From positions 1-19,834 of the forward strand of contig CAZMGC010000017.1 in assembly GCA_964565795.1 (NCBI GenBank): a DNA stretch of 19,834 nucleotides, given 5' to 3'. The notes under the pieces are model-generated. The model did not search any database and was not told the DNA's origin. It was given only the letters and a program-made list of their open reading frames with translations. Made by a program: the position numbers and the translations under genes. This DNA comes from 2-01-FULL-39-10-A sp964565795 (GTDB lineage Bacteria > Patescibacteriota > Microgenomatia > Levybacterales > UBA12049). This document shows, one piece after another, positions 1 to 7,940 of the stretch (positions are counted from its first letter, which is position 1; the number at the start of each line of letters is the position of its first letter).

Positions 1-277
1 CTTCTTTAAGACCAAGGGTAGGAACTAATTCTCTAACTGCTTTAATAACTGCAATTTTATTTGCACCACCTGATGCGATTACAACGTTAAATACTGTCTG
101 TTCTTCACCTGCTGGAGCGTCTCCTGCTGGTGCTGCGCCTGCTGCTGGAGCGGCTGCTACCATAGCTTGTGCACTAACTCCGAATTTTTCTTCAAGAGCT
201 TTAACTAGTTCTGAAAGTTCGAGAACTGACATTTCTTCAACTGCTTGTAGTAAATCGTCTTTACTTATTTTTGCCAT
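1..277 (-). CDS. rplL: Ribosomal protein L7/L12, C-terminal end cut off by window
   Basis: Reading down from the ATG at 277, about 92 codons are open to the window edge. The translation starts MAKISKDDLLQAVEEM, runs through an Ala/Pro/Gly-rich hinge (about residues 40-57) and enters the C-terminal domain with FNVVIASGGANKIAVIK. This is the L7/L12 layout: N-terminal dimerisation and L10-binding helices, a flexible hinge, and a C-terminal domain that recruits translation GTPases on the 50S stalk. The start overlaps the rplJ stop by one base (TAATG), so the two are translationally coupled, and a strong AGGAGGTG lies 7 nt upstream. The remaining roughly 30 residues lie outside the window. Confidence 0.97.
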   Translation of the reverse strand, partial: MAKISKDDLLQAVEEMSVLELSELVKALEEKFGVSAQAMVAAAPAAGAAPAGDAPAGEEQTVFNVVIASGGANKIAVIKAVRELVPTLGLKE

Positions 278-1029
278 TAATTTTCACCTCCTTCACTTTT
301 TTCATCTGCATTATTATTAGTTTCTTCGTTTGCTTGAGGGGTTTCTTCAGCTGGAGTTTCATTTCCACCTTCTGTAATTTGTGGCTCTGAGCTTGACTCA
401 TTAGTTTCTTCAGATTTTTCAACAGGTGTCTCCTCAGGAGTTGTGGTATCTGCCGTAGGTGTAGCTTCAGAAACTGCTGGTTTATTAGCCGCAATTGCTC
501 CGAGTGTCATCACGAACTTCTGGATAGTTCCATTTAGTGTAACTACTAGGCCTTGAATAGGTGAATTAAGAGTTCCAACTAATTGAGCTAATAATGTTTC
601 TCTGCCAGGAAGTGAAGCAATTTTTAACACCTGAGCTTCGTCAAGTGCCTGACCTTCCAAAATGCCAAACTTTATTTTTGGGAGCCCAAATTCTTTAGAT
701 GATTTTTGAAGCTGTTTTAAGGGTCCGACATAATCTCCTTGTACGAAAAGAGTAGCTGTAGGAAGATTTAGATTTTCATTATCTTTAAAATCTGCAAAAT
801 TTTTAGATTTTCCAAGAGAGATTTTTATAAGGCTATTTTTAGCAATTACAATTGTAGAGTCCATCTTCTTGAGTTCTTTTTTAAGAGATTCAAGTTGAAC
901 GTGAGTAATACCTTTATAGTCTGTGAAGACCAAAGCCTTAGAATTGTCCATTTTATTGACCAATTCAGCTACGATTTCTTCTTTTCTAGCTTTTCCTGTA
1001 TGTTTTACTGCTTGTTTTACGATTCCCAT
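277..1029 (-). CDS. rplJ: Ribosomal protein L10 with acidic C-terminal tail
   Basis: The protein has 250 residues from the ATG at 1029 (MGIVKQAVKHTGKARKEEIV). The L10 core is recognisable in ALVFTDYKGITHVQLESLKK, then IVIAKNSLIK and SLPGRETLLAQLVGTLNSP. L10 anchors L12 dimers to 23S rRNA at the stalk base and, with L12, represses its own mRNA. The core ends near residue 184. It is followed by about 65 residues rich in Glu, Thr, Asn and Pro that ordinary L10 (about 165-175 aa) lacks. An in-frame TTG at 1050 would add 7 residues, but it lies right behind the attenuator T-run and has no Shine-Dalgarno, so ATG is preferred. The gene has its own promoter and leader and overlaps rplL by one base. 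Confidence 0.95.
   Translation of the reverse strand: MGIVKQAVKHTGKARKEEIVAELVNKMDNSKALVFTDYKGITHVQLESLKKELKKMDSTIVIAKNSLIKISLGKSKNFADFKDNENLNLPTATLFVQGDYVGPLKQLQKSSKEFGLPKIKFGILEGQALDEAQVLKIASLPGRETLLAQLVGTLNSPIQGLVVTLNGTIQKFVMTLGAIAANKPAVSEATPTADTTTPEETPVEKSEETNESSSEPQITEGGNETPAEETPQANEETNNNADEKSEGGEN
285..292 (-). promoter_or_regulatory. Strong Shine-Dalgarno site of rplL
   Basis: The minus strand reads AGGAGGTG 7 nt before the rplL ATG, inside the last codons of rplJ. It is the best ribosome binding site in the window. It fits the need for four or more L12 copies per L10, because rplL can start independently as well as by coupling to rplJ. Confidence 0.85.
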
Positions 1030-1050
1030 ATTTAAGAAAGACGGAGGCAA

Positions 1051-1073
1051 TAAAAAAGCACTCCTAAGAGTGC
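1051..1073 (-). terminator. Attenuator-type intrinsic terminator in the rplJ leader
   Basis: The minus strand reads GCACTC-TTAG-GAGTGC, a perfect 6-bp stem with a 4-nt loop, followed at once by TTTTTTA. It lies after the L10 leader fold and 22 nt before the rplJ ATG. A terminator between promoter and first gene suggests attenuation, as is known for the rplJL leader of Firmicutes. That function is inferred here. Confidence 0.75.
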
Positions 1074-1076
1074 ATG

Positions 1077-1147
1077 AAGTCCGAAAGAACTTAATTTAGC
1101 CTCGGTTGGTTTTCTTGTTTAATCCTTACGGAACCAACTGTCTTAGG
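1077..1147 (-). ncRNA. L10 leader RNA of rplJ-rplL
   Basis: The predicted transcript contains AAGACAGTTGGTT (around 1132-1146) and AACCAACCGAGG (1099-1110). They pair as GTTGGTT with AACCAAC over an AT-rich apical part. This agrees with the ribosomal protein L10 leader, whose conserved parts are an AGACAGU..GG strand and an ACCGAGG strand that mimic the L10 site on 23S rRNA. A second hairpin, AAGTTC-TTTC-GGACTT (1077-1092, one G-T pair), sits between this fold and the terminator. L10 or L10-L12 binding would shift the leader toward termination. Recognition is by motif memory only; no covariance search was run. Confidence 0.85.
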
Positions 1148-1154
1148 TAGAGAC

Positions 1155-1183
1155 ATAATATCAAAGAAGGCTAGATTAGTCAA
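1155..1183 (-). promoter_or_regulatory. rplJ-rplL promoter
   Basis: On the minus strand the -35 TTGACT (1178-1183) is separated by exactly 17 nt from the -10 TATTAT (1155-1160). The predicted start near 1148 falls right at the 5' edge of the L10 leader fold. It lies downstream of the last surface-protein gene, so rplJL can be transcribed apart from those genes. Confidence 0.8.
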
Positions 1184-1235
1184 TACATATCCTGTAGTTA
1201 ATGAGGAGTTCGGGAATTAATTAGATCTATAGTAA

Positions 1236-2840
1236 TTATTGCAGATTATTTGTGAAGGTTCCTGAAATATTGCCTCCTAGATTTATCGTAGAGCCATTTA
1301 ATCTAAAGTCGTTGCCCGATATGGCGTATGCAGTAGTTTGAGGCGTTAGAGTGAGTCCTGCACCTGTATTATTTGTTGCAATGTTATTTAGGATTTGAGC
1401 GTTCTTAGAATTTTTAATCCTAAAGCCTACTGGATTATTTTTAATAGTATTGTTTTTAGCTGTTATATTGTTTGTTCCATAAGCCGGTGGATTTGAAGCT
1501 AGTTCTGGGAAAATATATGTATCCAGATCTCCGATTAAAATTCCGCCGCTTCTATTATTTGTAATATTATTGTTTTCAATATAGGTATTATTTGTGTTAT
1601 TAATTCTTATCCCTGAATAGCAGCCAGAGACTGAATTATCATGAATCCAATTATTGTCTCCAGTAAAGTCATGATGTCCAGCATCTCCAGGAGGCGCACT
1701 TGTAGATGTGGGTACTTCGCCAATTCCAAAACCTGAACCGTATGTAGTGGCACCGGTAAATGGATCGGTAGTAACACAATTCGTAACTGTATTATTTCTA
1801 AATTCGTTACTGTATTCATTTTCTCCGTGCATGTCAAAAGCGTCTTGAGTGGTTCCCGTAGCAGAATTTCCCTCGAAAAGATTATGATTTGCATCGTATT
1901 GGACTAAAAATGCGTGTCTTATTACTGGTCCTACAGCATTACCCTTAATCCAATTATTTTTTGACTTATCCATATCTACTTTTATTCCATAACCCTCGCC
2001 GCCGCCACCGAGCGAAGTGGCATTTTTGATCACATTATTTACTACATAAATAAACTCCGAATTTTGAACATCAATTGCATATTTTCTAAATTTCTCTATA
2101 GTTAAATTTTCAATTTTAATTTTACTTACTGTTTTCCATTCTGAGTTGTCAGTGTTCCATGTGCCATGACCAAGTTTTATAAATATATCTGGAGGTGTTC
2201 CAGAAATAGTTGTGTAGCTAAAATTTGAAATAGTAAGATTTGAAATTGGTTGATTTGTGGACGTTGAGGCTTGGGTTCTAGCATAAAAAAGTGGATTTGG
2301 AGCCGTTGAGAACATTCCATTTAGAATAGAAGTGTTTTTATCGGTTCCGCGAATACTTACTCCTGATTTGAGATCAATTGGGTGAGTTTTTAGGTGAAGG
2401 GTGCAATTTGAGGGAAAAACTACCTCATCTCCTGCAACTGAGGCTGTTATAGCAGCCTTAATTCCTACGCTGTCATCATTAGTTGAATCATTACATGTCG
2501 CTCCATAAGAAATAACATTTCTAATTTGTCCTCCGGACGCAGGAGAAGTTGGGAATTGGAAAGATGACTCGGCTACTAATAGACCAGCATCGATTTTCAC
2601 TTGAGTTGGCATAGGAGTATTTGCTTGATTAATTCCTATAGCCACATAACTTCCACCTGATGCAAGAGAATCTTGTTTGCTCTCAGCATTTCCCCCTAAA
2701 ACTCCACCCTCAGCCTCAAGTTTATCCGCAGCTGCAGCATTTGATCTAGTCTGGGTTTGATGCCTAATTGCAAAAATAAGTAGGGGGAGAGATATTAATA
2801 TTATTATCAATAAAAGTATTGAAATTATTTTTCCATTCAT
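1236..2840 (-). CDS. Anchored right-handed beta-helix protein (pectate-lyase-3 type)
   Basis: The protein has 534 residues. Residues 5-25 are one hydrophobic segment, followed by RHQTQTRSNAAAADKLEAE, the anchor shared with the next genes. A short EAE...ASGGSYV motif covers about 42-66. Residues 108-165 read NVISYGATCNDSTNDDSVGI, then AAITAS, VVFPSNC and GVSIRGT, the opening of the Pectate_lyase_3 / GH28-like fold. From about 190 to the end there are Asn-rich PbH1-type coils (NNTYIENNNITNN, NNTIKNNPVGFRIKNSKNAQ). Such proteins bind, cleave or epimerise uronate polysaccharides outside the cell. No certain catalytic set was identified, so the enzyme class is open. The gene has its own promoter abutting the previous stop. 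No terminator is visible after it. Confidence 0.8.
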   Translation of the reverse strand: MNGKIISILLLIIILISLPLLIFAIRHQTQTRSNAAAADKLEAEGGVLGGNAESKQDSLASGGSYVAIGINQANTPMPTQVKIDAGLLVAESSFQFPTSPASGGQIRNVISYGATCNDSTNDDSVGIKAAITASVAGDEVVFPSNCTLHLKTHPIDLKSGVSIRGTDKNTSILNGMFSTAPNPLFYARTQASTSTNQPISNLTISNFSYTTISGTPPDIFIKLGHGTWNTDNSEWKTVSKIKIENLTIEKFRKYAIDVQNSEFIYVVNNVIKNATSLGGGGEGYGIKVDMDKSKNNWIKGNAVGPVIRHAFLVQYDANHNLFEGNSATGTTQDAFDMHGENEYSNEFRNNTVTNCVTTDPFTGATTYGSGFGIGEVPTSTSAPPGDAGHHDFTGDNNWIHDNSVSGCYSGIRINNTNNTYIENNNITNNRSGGILIGDLDTYIFPELASNPPAYGTNNITAKNNTIKNNPVGFRIKNSKNAQILNNIATNNTGAGLTLTPQTTAYAISGNDFRLNGSTINLGGNISGTFTNNLQ

Positions 2841-2846
2841 TATTTA

Positions 2847-2875
2847 TTTATAGCTTGTAAGAAGTTAAAAGTAAA
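2847..2875 (-). promoter_or_regulatory. Promoter of the 1236-2840 gene, leaderless geometry
   Basis: The -35 TTTACT (2870-2875), a 17-nt spacer and the -10 TATAAA (2847-2852) are followed by 6 nt (TAAATA) and the ATG. The predicted transcription start coincides with the start codon. The -35 begins one base after the stop codon of the preceding gene. It is almost identical to the promoter at 6382-6410. Confidence 0.7.
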
Positions 2876-2876
2876 T

Positions 2877-4253
2877 TTATTGGAGCTTGAAGTAGAATTG
2901 AAGGTCTTGGTCGCCTTTGCTTCTGCCTAGATTTACCCAAGTAGATCCATCTCTAGTATATTGTGCAACTCCATCTTTGAAATATGTTGCAGGATCATAA
3001 CCATAGCTAATAAGTTTTCTATTAACCCAAGCCCAATATGTAGAATCGCTTGCTGTGGAAAATTTAAGATAATAAGTTTGACCATTTGATAGTGTAGAGG
3101 GAGAGTTGAAGTTTCCAAATGCATATTTTGCAGGGGAACCTAAATCATCCCAATCAGTTGGCGATACGAAATCAGGGCCACGACCGGTTGCAAAAGTTGA
3201 TGCTGGAATCGTGATTGTGTTTATGGTTTGACCAGAGCTATTTTCAAGAGTAACGATAAGAGGTGAATTTCCTGAAGATTTTAAGGCTCTTATGCCTACT
3301 CCAGTAACAATTTTATTTCCACCACTGACAGTTATTTTTTCTCGTACCATTTTCGATGCTCCGTTTATTTCACCAATTTCATCAGTAGAATTATAAGAAG
3401 CCTCTCCATAACTCCATCCTTGATGTGTTCCATTTGAATATGCTAAGTCCAATATTGGCAGATAGCCTTCGCGAATCCACCATGTGCTCCCAACCTTATA
3501 TCCATGACCCCAATCGGAATTAGGCAATAGTGGAAAAATTTGCGATGGATAAGGAGTAGATCCAGCACGTCTATCTGGAATGTTTTTATAATACCAATAG
3601 TCAGGAGAAAAATAGTTGGAGATAGGATCAGGATCTGTATTTGTAAATACTAGATGATAAATTTTACCTGCAGTTAAGGCTACTGGTGTAGAAAGATTAA
3701 TTAATCTTCCAGTTGCAGATGGAGATTTGCTCATTGGGGAGACATTTGTAGTTGTAGTTATTGGATTTCCTGTTGGTAGATGATCCTGAGATTTATCATC
3801 TTCATAGACTCCAACGCTCCATGATCCTCCTGTACCGCCCGCATATCCAGGTTCAGGGGGTCCTAAATAGTAAAATCTAAATGAAACTAAATTACTTGTT
3901 TGTTCAGCTTTGAACCTCATGAATTGTTGAGTAGATCCAGATGAAGGGCCGCCTAGAGTTGTATTTGCTAGTGAATCACCAGCAATCCCCATACCGTAAA
4001 TTTTATTTGATGTTGGAATTGGCGATGGGTTATTTACTTGATTTGTTCCAAAAACTACATAACTTCCTCCAGAAGCTGAAGCATCAGATTGAGAAGTAGC
4101 ATTGCTGTTTAAGACTCCTACTTCAGCTTCAAGTTTATCTGCAGCTGCAGCATTAGATCTACTATTTAATGTTTGTTTAATTCCAATTAAAAGTAAGGGG
4201 AGGGTAATAGTTAATATAACCAAAATTAATAAAGTTAATTTATTATTATGCAT
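2877..4253 (-). CDS. Anchored secreted beta-sandwich protein, function unknown
   Basis: The protein has 458 residues. It carries a hydrophobic anchor (about 5-25), then KQTLNSRSNAAAADKLEAE and the EAE...ASGGSYV motif (to about 67), closely matching its neighbours. The rest looks like two all-beta halves. Residues about 84-275 run from MGIAGDSLANTTL through QFMRFKAEQTSNLVSFRFYY to LTAGKIYHLVFTN. Residues about 276-458 include KIVTGVGIRALKSSG, PLIVTLENSSG and LSNGQTYYLKFST. The halves have similar element order (helper strand, SG..V.VY or IVTLEN strand, AG/NGQ.YYL.F strand), which suggests a duplicated jelly-roll. No catalytic signature was found, and carbohydrate or surface binding is only a guess. 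It has its own promoter directly after the previous stop codon. Confidence 0.7.
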   Translation of the reverse strand: MHNNKLTLLILVILTITLPLLLIGIKQTLNSRSNAAAADKLEAEVGVLNSNATSQSDASASGGSYVVFGTNQVNNPSPIPTSNKIYGMGIAGDSLANTTLGGPSSGSTQQFMRFKAEQTSNLVSFRFYYLGPPEPGYAGGTGGSWSVGVYEDDKSQDHLPTGNPITTTTNVSPMSKSPSATGRLINLSTPVALTAGKIYHLVFTNTDPDPISNYFSPDYWYYKNIPDRRAGSTPYPSQIFPLLPNSDWGHGYKVGSTWWIREGYLPILDLAYSNGTHQGWSYGEASYNSTDEIGEINGASKMVREKITVSGGNKIVTGVGIRALKSSGNSPLIVTLENSSGQTINTITIPASTFATGRGPDFVSPTDWDDLGSPAKYAFGNFNSPSTLSNGQTYYLKFSTASDSTYWAWVNRKLISYGYDPATYFKDGVAQYTRDGSTWVNLGRSKGDQDLQFYFKLQ

Positions 4254-4258
4254 TATTA

Positions 4259-4287
4259 TTTATAAATTTTATAATGAATTAAGTAAA
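4259..4287 (-). promoter_or_regulatory. Promoter of the 2877-4253 gene, leaderless geometry
   Basis: The -35 TTTACT (4282-4287), 17 nt and -10 TATAAA (4259-4264) are followed by 5 nt (TAATA) and the ATG. The -35 touches the TAG of the preceding gene. It has the same boxes and spacing as the promoters at 2847 and 6382, with a different spacer sequence. Confidence 0.7.
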
Positions 4288-6375
4288 CTAAATACCATTA
4301 ATATAATTTTCAAGCCAGGAATAATTATTTGGTGCTATATTATTTCTATCTGCAGCATTATTAGGATTTAAGCCCTTTGCAGTTTCCCATCCATCAGGCA
4401 TTCCATCATTATCAGTGTCTGTACAGCTGGAGATTCCACCTAAAGTTGGAAGAGGATTTCCAGCATTTGCAGTGGTAACCGGATTACTAGGTCCGGTCCC
4501 ATTTAAGTAATTATTTAATATTCTTGTTTGAGCACTATCTCTATTGTTAACCCATGTTCCATTACAATTAACATATCTTCCGGCACCTACACCAGTTTGT
4601 GAAGTTAAAATTGTGGGTAAGTTAGAAGCATTATCAGCTGTTATATTAAAACCACTAGTAGGTGTAGGTAGTCTGGTCCAAGGATTTCGCTTATAACTAT
4701 CCGGTAAAGGAATGTATCCAGTGGTCGCTGTCCCTTGAAAAGATGCCGTACCTGCAATTAATTTATTCCACTGCGCCGAGTCAGAATCTGTAGAAGATAT
4801 TATGCCTCGATCACCAAAAGTATTATCATAACCAGTGAAATCACTGCGATTCCCTGAAATAAATAGAGAGAATGTAGGAGTAGTGCTATTTGATGTAATT
4901 GAGCCTTGATTTGCCATAATTTCCCTCATTCCTTTCCATTCACGTGGTCCCCAAGGGCCTACCTTATAATGATTTCCTATATAGTCAGCAGATGCTTTTG
5001 TTCCAGTAATGCTAGGATCAACTCCAATTATTGAGCCTCTGCCAAAATTATAAATAGCATTGTTAATTATTCTACACGTTTGACATGCCATGTTAGGCAT
5101 TCTGTGTGAAGCGGTAGTTATCAGGTTATGATGGAGATCCATATCTGTAACTCCATATGGGTCTCCACCTTTTCCAGAATGTGAGTAATCAGACACCATT
5201 AAAATAGGAGTAGATTGACCGTTTGGATAATTTGTAGCGTTATATATGTTTTCTCCAATAATATTCCACTGTATTGAGATATTTGCGCCTCCACTTGGAC
5301 CACCTGCATTTACATTTATTCCTTCTTGCGTAAACCAGGTTATGTCATTATGATCAACAATAACATTCGGTCTGTAGATACTTACTCCAATACTTCCTCT
5401 TGGTTGAGGAGCGGATTGATTGGGAAGGCTTTCTCCCCAAAGCCTCATGTAGCGGATAATAACATTTGAGGCTTGAACACGGAATATAAGTGGTTCTTGA
5501 TAAGTAGTAGGATTAGGTTTAGCTTTTCCCAAATAAACCGCAATTCCACCTGGTGCAGTTTGACCTGCAATTGTTAGATTTGGATTATTTATGGTTATAT
5601 CACTTAATAAGTTGATTATTCCTCCAACTGTAAAAATACAAGTTCTTGTACCTGTTGCTTCCGCACAAGCTCTTAAAGATCCTGGTCCTGAATCATTTAG
5701 ATTTGTAACTTTTATGACTGCACCGCCACGTCCTCCTGTGGCTCCAGCTCCACCTCCTTCAGCTCCAGGAAATGCTGGAAGTTTTCCTGATAAGTTTGGA
5801 GTTGGAGTAGGAGTTTGAATTTGAGTCGCAATAGGAGTGGAAGAGCTTGAGTTTACACAATAGCTGTATATTTTCCCATTTGATCTTGGATCTGAATTAT
5901 CTTTCGCAGAAAATCTTATAGATTCTCCAGTTCCATCCGTATTACTAAAGTGACTAAATCTTCCTTGGCCGATATTTCTGATATCGGCATGTAATGTATG
6001 AGCAGGACCTAATTCGATTCCATTTTCAAATAATCTTAGTGTGGATTGGGTAGAATTATTGTTATTGTCAGCTGCAGTTCCATAGTTTCCTCCTATAAAC
6101 CATGCATAACCACCATCAGTGGATGCTTGAGAAGTATTAAGATTTGATGGAGTGCAATTTAAATTATTACCAAGCAGTATGTAATTTCCGCCAGAAGCAG
6201 ATGAGTCAGATTGAGATGTAGCATTACCGTTTAAAACTCCACCTTCTGATTCAAGTTTATCTGCAGAAGCAGCTCTAGTTCTATTATCTAAAGTTTGTTT
6301 AATTCCAAGAAGAAGTAAGGGGAGAGATATTACTAAAATTGCCAATAAAATAATTGGGATTCCTTTTCCCTTCAT
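4288..6375 (-). CDS. Anchored pectate lyase (PL1-like) with extra N-terminal domain
   Basis: The protein has 695 residues. Parts in order: hydrophobic anchor (about 6-25); TRAASADKLESE with the short ASGGNY motif (to 66); an unassigned domain of about 100 residues (73-173, bounded by C74 and C173); a Thr/Pro linker; and a PL1-type beta-helix from 200 (FPGAEGGGAGATGGRGG, VTNLNDSGPGSLRA, LTIAGQTAPGG). VIVDHNDITW is at 338-347 and LHHNLITTASHRMP at 414-427, where H..RMP resembles the PL1 region holding the catalytic Arg. It closes with RDSAQTRILNNYLNGTG and a Ca-binding-like DTDNDGMPDGWE (653-664). Lyases of this family cut polygalacturonate by beta-elimination. It is a paralogue of the next gene upstream. 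Activity is not shown by sequence alone. Confidence 0.85.
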   Translation of the reverse strand: MKGKGIPIILLAILVISLPLLLLGIKQTLDNRTRAASADKLESEGGVLNGNATSQSDSSASGGNYILLGNNLNCTPSNLNTSQASTDGGYAWFIGGNYGTAADNNNNSTQSTLRLFENGIELGPAHTLHADIRNIGQGRFSHFSNTDGTGESIRFSAKDNSDPRSNGKIYSYCVNSSSSTPIATQIQTPTPTPNLSGKLPAFPGAEGGGAGATGGRGGAVIKVTNLNDSGPGSLRACAEATGTRTCIFTVGGIINLLSDITINNPNLTIAGQTAPGGIAVYLGKAKPNPTTYQEPLIFRVQASNVIIRYMRLWGESLPNQSAPQPRGSIGVSIYRPNVIVDHNDITWFTQEGINVNAGGPSGGANISIQWNIIGENIYNATNYPNGQSTPILMVSDYSHSGKGGDPYGVTDMDLHHNLITTASHRMPNMACQTCRIINNAIYNFGRGSIIGVDPSITGTKASADYIGNHYKVGPWGPREWKGMREIMANQGSITSNSTTPTFSLFISGNRSDFTGYDNTFGDRGIISSTDSDSAQWNKLIAGTASFQGTATTGYIPLPDSYKRNPWTRLPTPTSGFNITADNASNLPTILTSQTGVGAGRYVNCNGTWVNNRDSAQTRILNNYLNGTGPSNPVTTANAGNPLPTLGGISSCTDTDNDGMPDGWETAKGLNPNNAADRNNIAPNNYSWLENYINGI

Positions 6376-6381
6376 AGTTTA

Positions 6382-6410
6382 TTTATAGCTTTATTGAGAG
6401 TAAAAGTAAA
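6382..6410 (-). promoter_or_regulatory. Promoter of the 4288-6375 gene, leaderless geometry
   Basis: The -35 TTTACT (6405-6410), 17 nt and -10 TATAAA (6382-6387) are followed by TAAACT and the ATG. The -35 begins at the base next to the stop codon of the preceding gene. It shares TTTACTTTTA and AGCTATAAATAAA with the promoter at 2847-2875. Confidence 0.7.
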
Positions 6411-7937
6411 TTAGATACAAGAGCTTGGGAAGAGAGAATTTATGTATTCTTCAATCCAAGTATATCCTGATGGTGCAGTATTATTTCTATCATTAGTATT
6501 ATTCGGATTTAATCCCTTAGATGTCTCCCAGGTATCTGGCATTCCATCATGGTCTGTATCAGTTGGCGCACTTCCTGCAGAAAGAGTAGGCCATCCTCCA
6601 ACTTGTGAAGGGTTATCTATGATAGATCCTGTTCCATTTTTGGCATCATTAATAATTCTTATATCTACTGAATCCCGGGTGGGAGTAATTGCTCCTGAAC
6701 AGGCATAGACTTCATTTGTAAAGCCAGGGTAGGAAGTTACGGAAACAGGGCTTGCAGACATTGGCCAAGCGGTAGATTTCTGTAGTGTTGCAAGACTTCC
6801 ATTCATAGTATTCCATTCAGGGGAGGTCAATGAAGTTTTTGCTGGAGAAATATTTCCCTGGACATATATACTTTCCGAATTCCCGGAAGTAAGTGTAATT
6901 ACAGATTTTGCGGAGGAGGAATTCGGCCCAGCTTTGTAGTAGTTAGAAATAAAATTCATAGAGGGTCCTGAGGCATTTGTGCTAATTTGCATTCCTATTT
7001 GACCCCAGTTATAAATAATATTATTTATTATTTCTAGCTGTGGGTTATACTGCACTCTAATATTTCTCTGGTTGTTATGAGCGAGTAGATTATGATGGAC
7101 TGATAATTTACTGCTTAACCCCTCTTCACCTCCGAGAAGAAATCCCATACTATGCGGACCTTTGTCGTGAACACTGTTAAATAAAGCTTCACTTACTATG
7201 TTCCAAGAGAAAGTAACATTTTCAAGCTGGTACCAAGTGGAAACATTTTCGTCTACTGCCCAGCTTATTGAGTTATGATCAATTATTACATTTCTTGATC
7301 CAGATCCAAGTACTTCTAAGGCATCCCAAGTATCATCATCTGATGAATCACTTCCTGGTCTAATTCTAAGACCTCTGATAATTACGTCATTTGTCCTTAC
7401 AGAGATACCGGCTCCTCTCAGTGTAATTCCTCCACCAGGTGCAGTTTGACCAGCTATAGTGATATATGGATTTGATATTATCAATTTTGAAGCTAAATTT
7501 ATAGTCCCACCAGTTTTAAATACGATAATTCTTGGACCAGTTGCTGACAATGCAGTTCTAAGGCTACCTGTTCCGCTATCATTAAGATTAGTTACTTCAA
7601 TTACAGTTCCTCCGCGTCCACCTTTGCTAGCAGCACCCCAACCTTCGGCACCTGGAAATGCTTTTACCGGTCCTGCAAGTTGGCCTGGGGTTGGAGTAGG
7701 AGTTGGATTTACAAGTGCTATGTATTTACCTCCAGAGGCTGTTTGATCAGATATGCTATGCGCATTGCCTCCTAATATTCCACTTTCAGCTTCCAATTGA
7801 TCTGGTGCTGCAGCAGATGAGCGATTATCTTGATTATGGCGAACTTGATAAAGAGTGATTGGGAGTGCAATTGAAAGAAGTAAGATTCCAAAAGTTGCGT
7901 ATTTCTTAATTAAACGACTTTTTACATCGGGATTCAT
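6411..7937 (-). CDS. Anchored pectate lyase (PL1-like)
   Basis: The protein has 508 residues. After a longer basic N-terminus (K6, R8, K11, K12) comes a hydrophobic anchor (about 14-31), NRSSAAAPDQLEAE and ASGGKY (67-72), a short TPTPTP linker, then the PL1-type catalytic domain. Visible landmarks are FPGAEGWGAASKGGRGG (94-110), VTNLNDSGTGSLR, ITIAGQTAPGGG, VIIDHNSISW (217-226), VHHNLLAHNNQRN (280-292) and RDSVDIRIINDAKNGTG (421-437). A DTDHDGMPDTWE calcium-type loop (460-471) and a W.EEYIN end follow. It starts 3 nt after the stop of the dockerin gene, with GGGAG 8 nt before the ATG, so it belongs to the 10920-6411 operon. Relative to its paralogue it lacks the extra 100-residue N-terminal domain, and it has QRN where the other has HRMP. 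Confidence 0.85.
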   Translation of the reverse strand: MNPDVKSRLIKKYATFGILLLSIALPITLYQVRHNQDNRSSAAAPDQLEAESGILGGNAHSISDQTASGGKYIALVNPTPTPTPGQLAGPVKAFPGAEGWGAASKGGRGGTVIEVTNLNDSGTGSLRTALSATGPRIIVFKTGGTINLASKLIISNPYITIAGQTAPGGGITLRGAGISVRTNDVIIRGLRIRPGSDSSDDDTWDALEVLGSGSRNVIIDHNSISWAVDENVSTWYQLENVTFSWNIVSEALFNSVHDKGPHSMGFLLGGEEGLSSKLSVHHNLLAHNNQRNIRVQYNPQLEIINNIIYNWGQIGMQISTNASGPSMNFISNYYKAGPNSSSAKSVITLTSGNSESIYVQGNISPAKTSLTSPEWNTMNGSLATLQKSTAWPMSASPVSVTSYPGFTNEVYACSGAITPTRDSVDIRIINDAKNGTGSIIDNPSQVGGWPTLSAGSAPTDTDHDGMPDTWETSKGLNPNNTNDRNNTAPSGYTWIEEYINSLFPSSCI

Positions 7938-7940
7938 TTT

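Noticed and set aside
1030..1050. TTG start giving L10 seven more residues
   Set aside because: It lies directly after the attenuator T-run and lacks a Shine-Dalgarno. The downstream ATG gives the usual L10 beginning.
7459..7746. Open frame on the plus strand opposite the pectate lyase
   Set aside because: It is the antisense image of Gly-, Pro- and Thr-rich coding sequence with no promoter or domain. The same holds for frames opposite the PT linkers at 5591-5818, 9680-9991 and 10202-10426.
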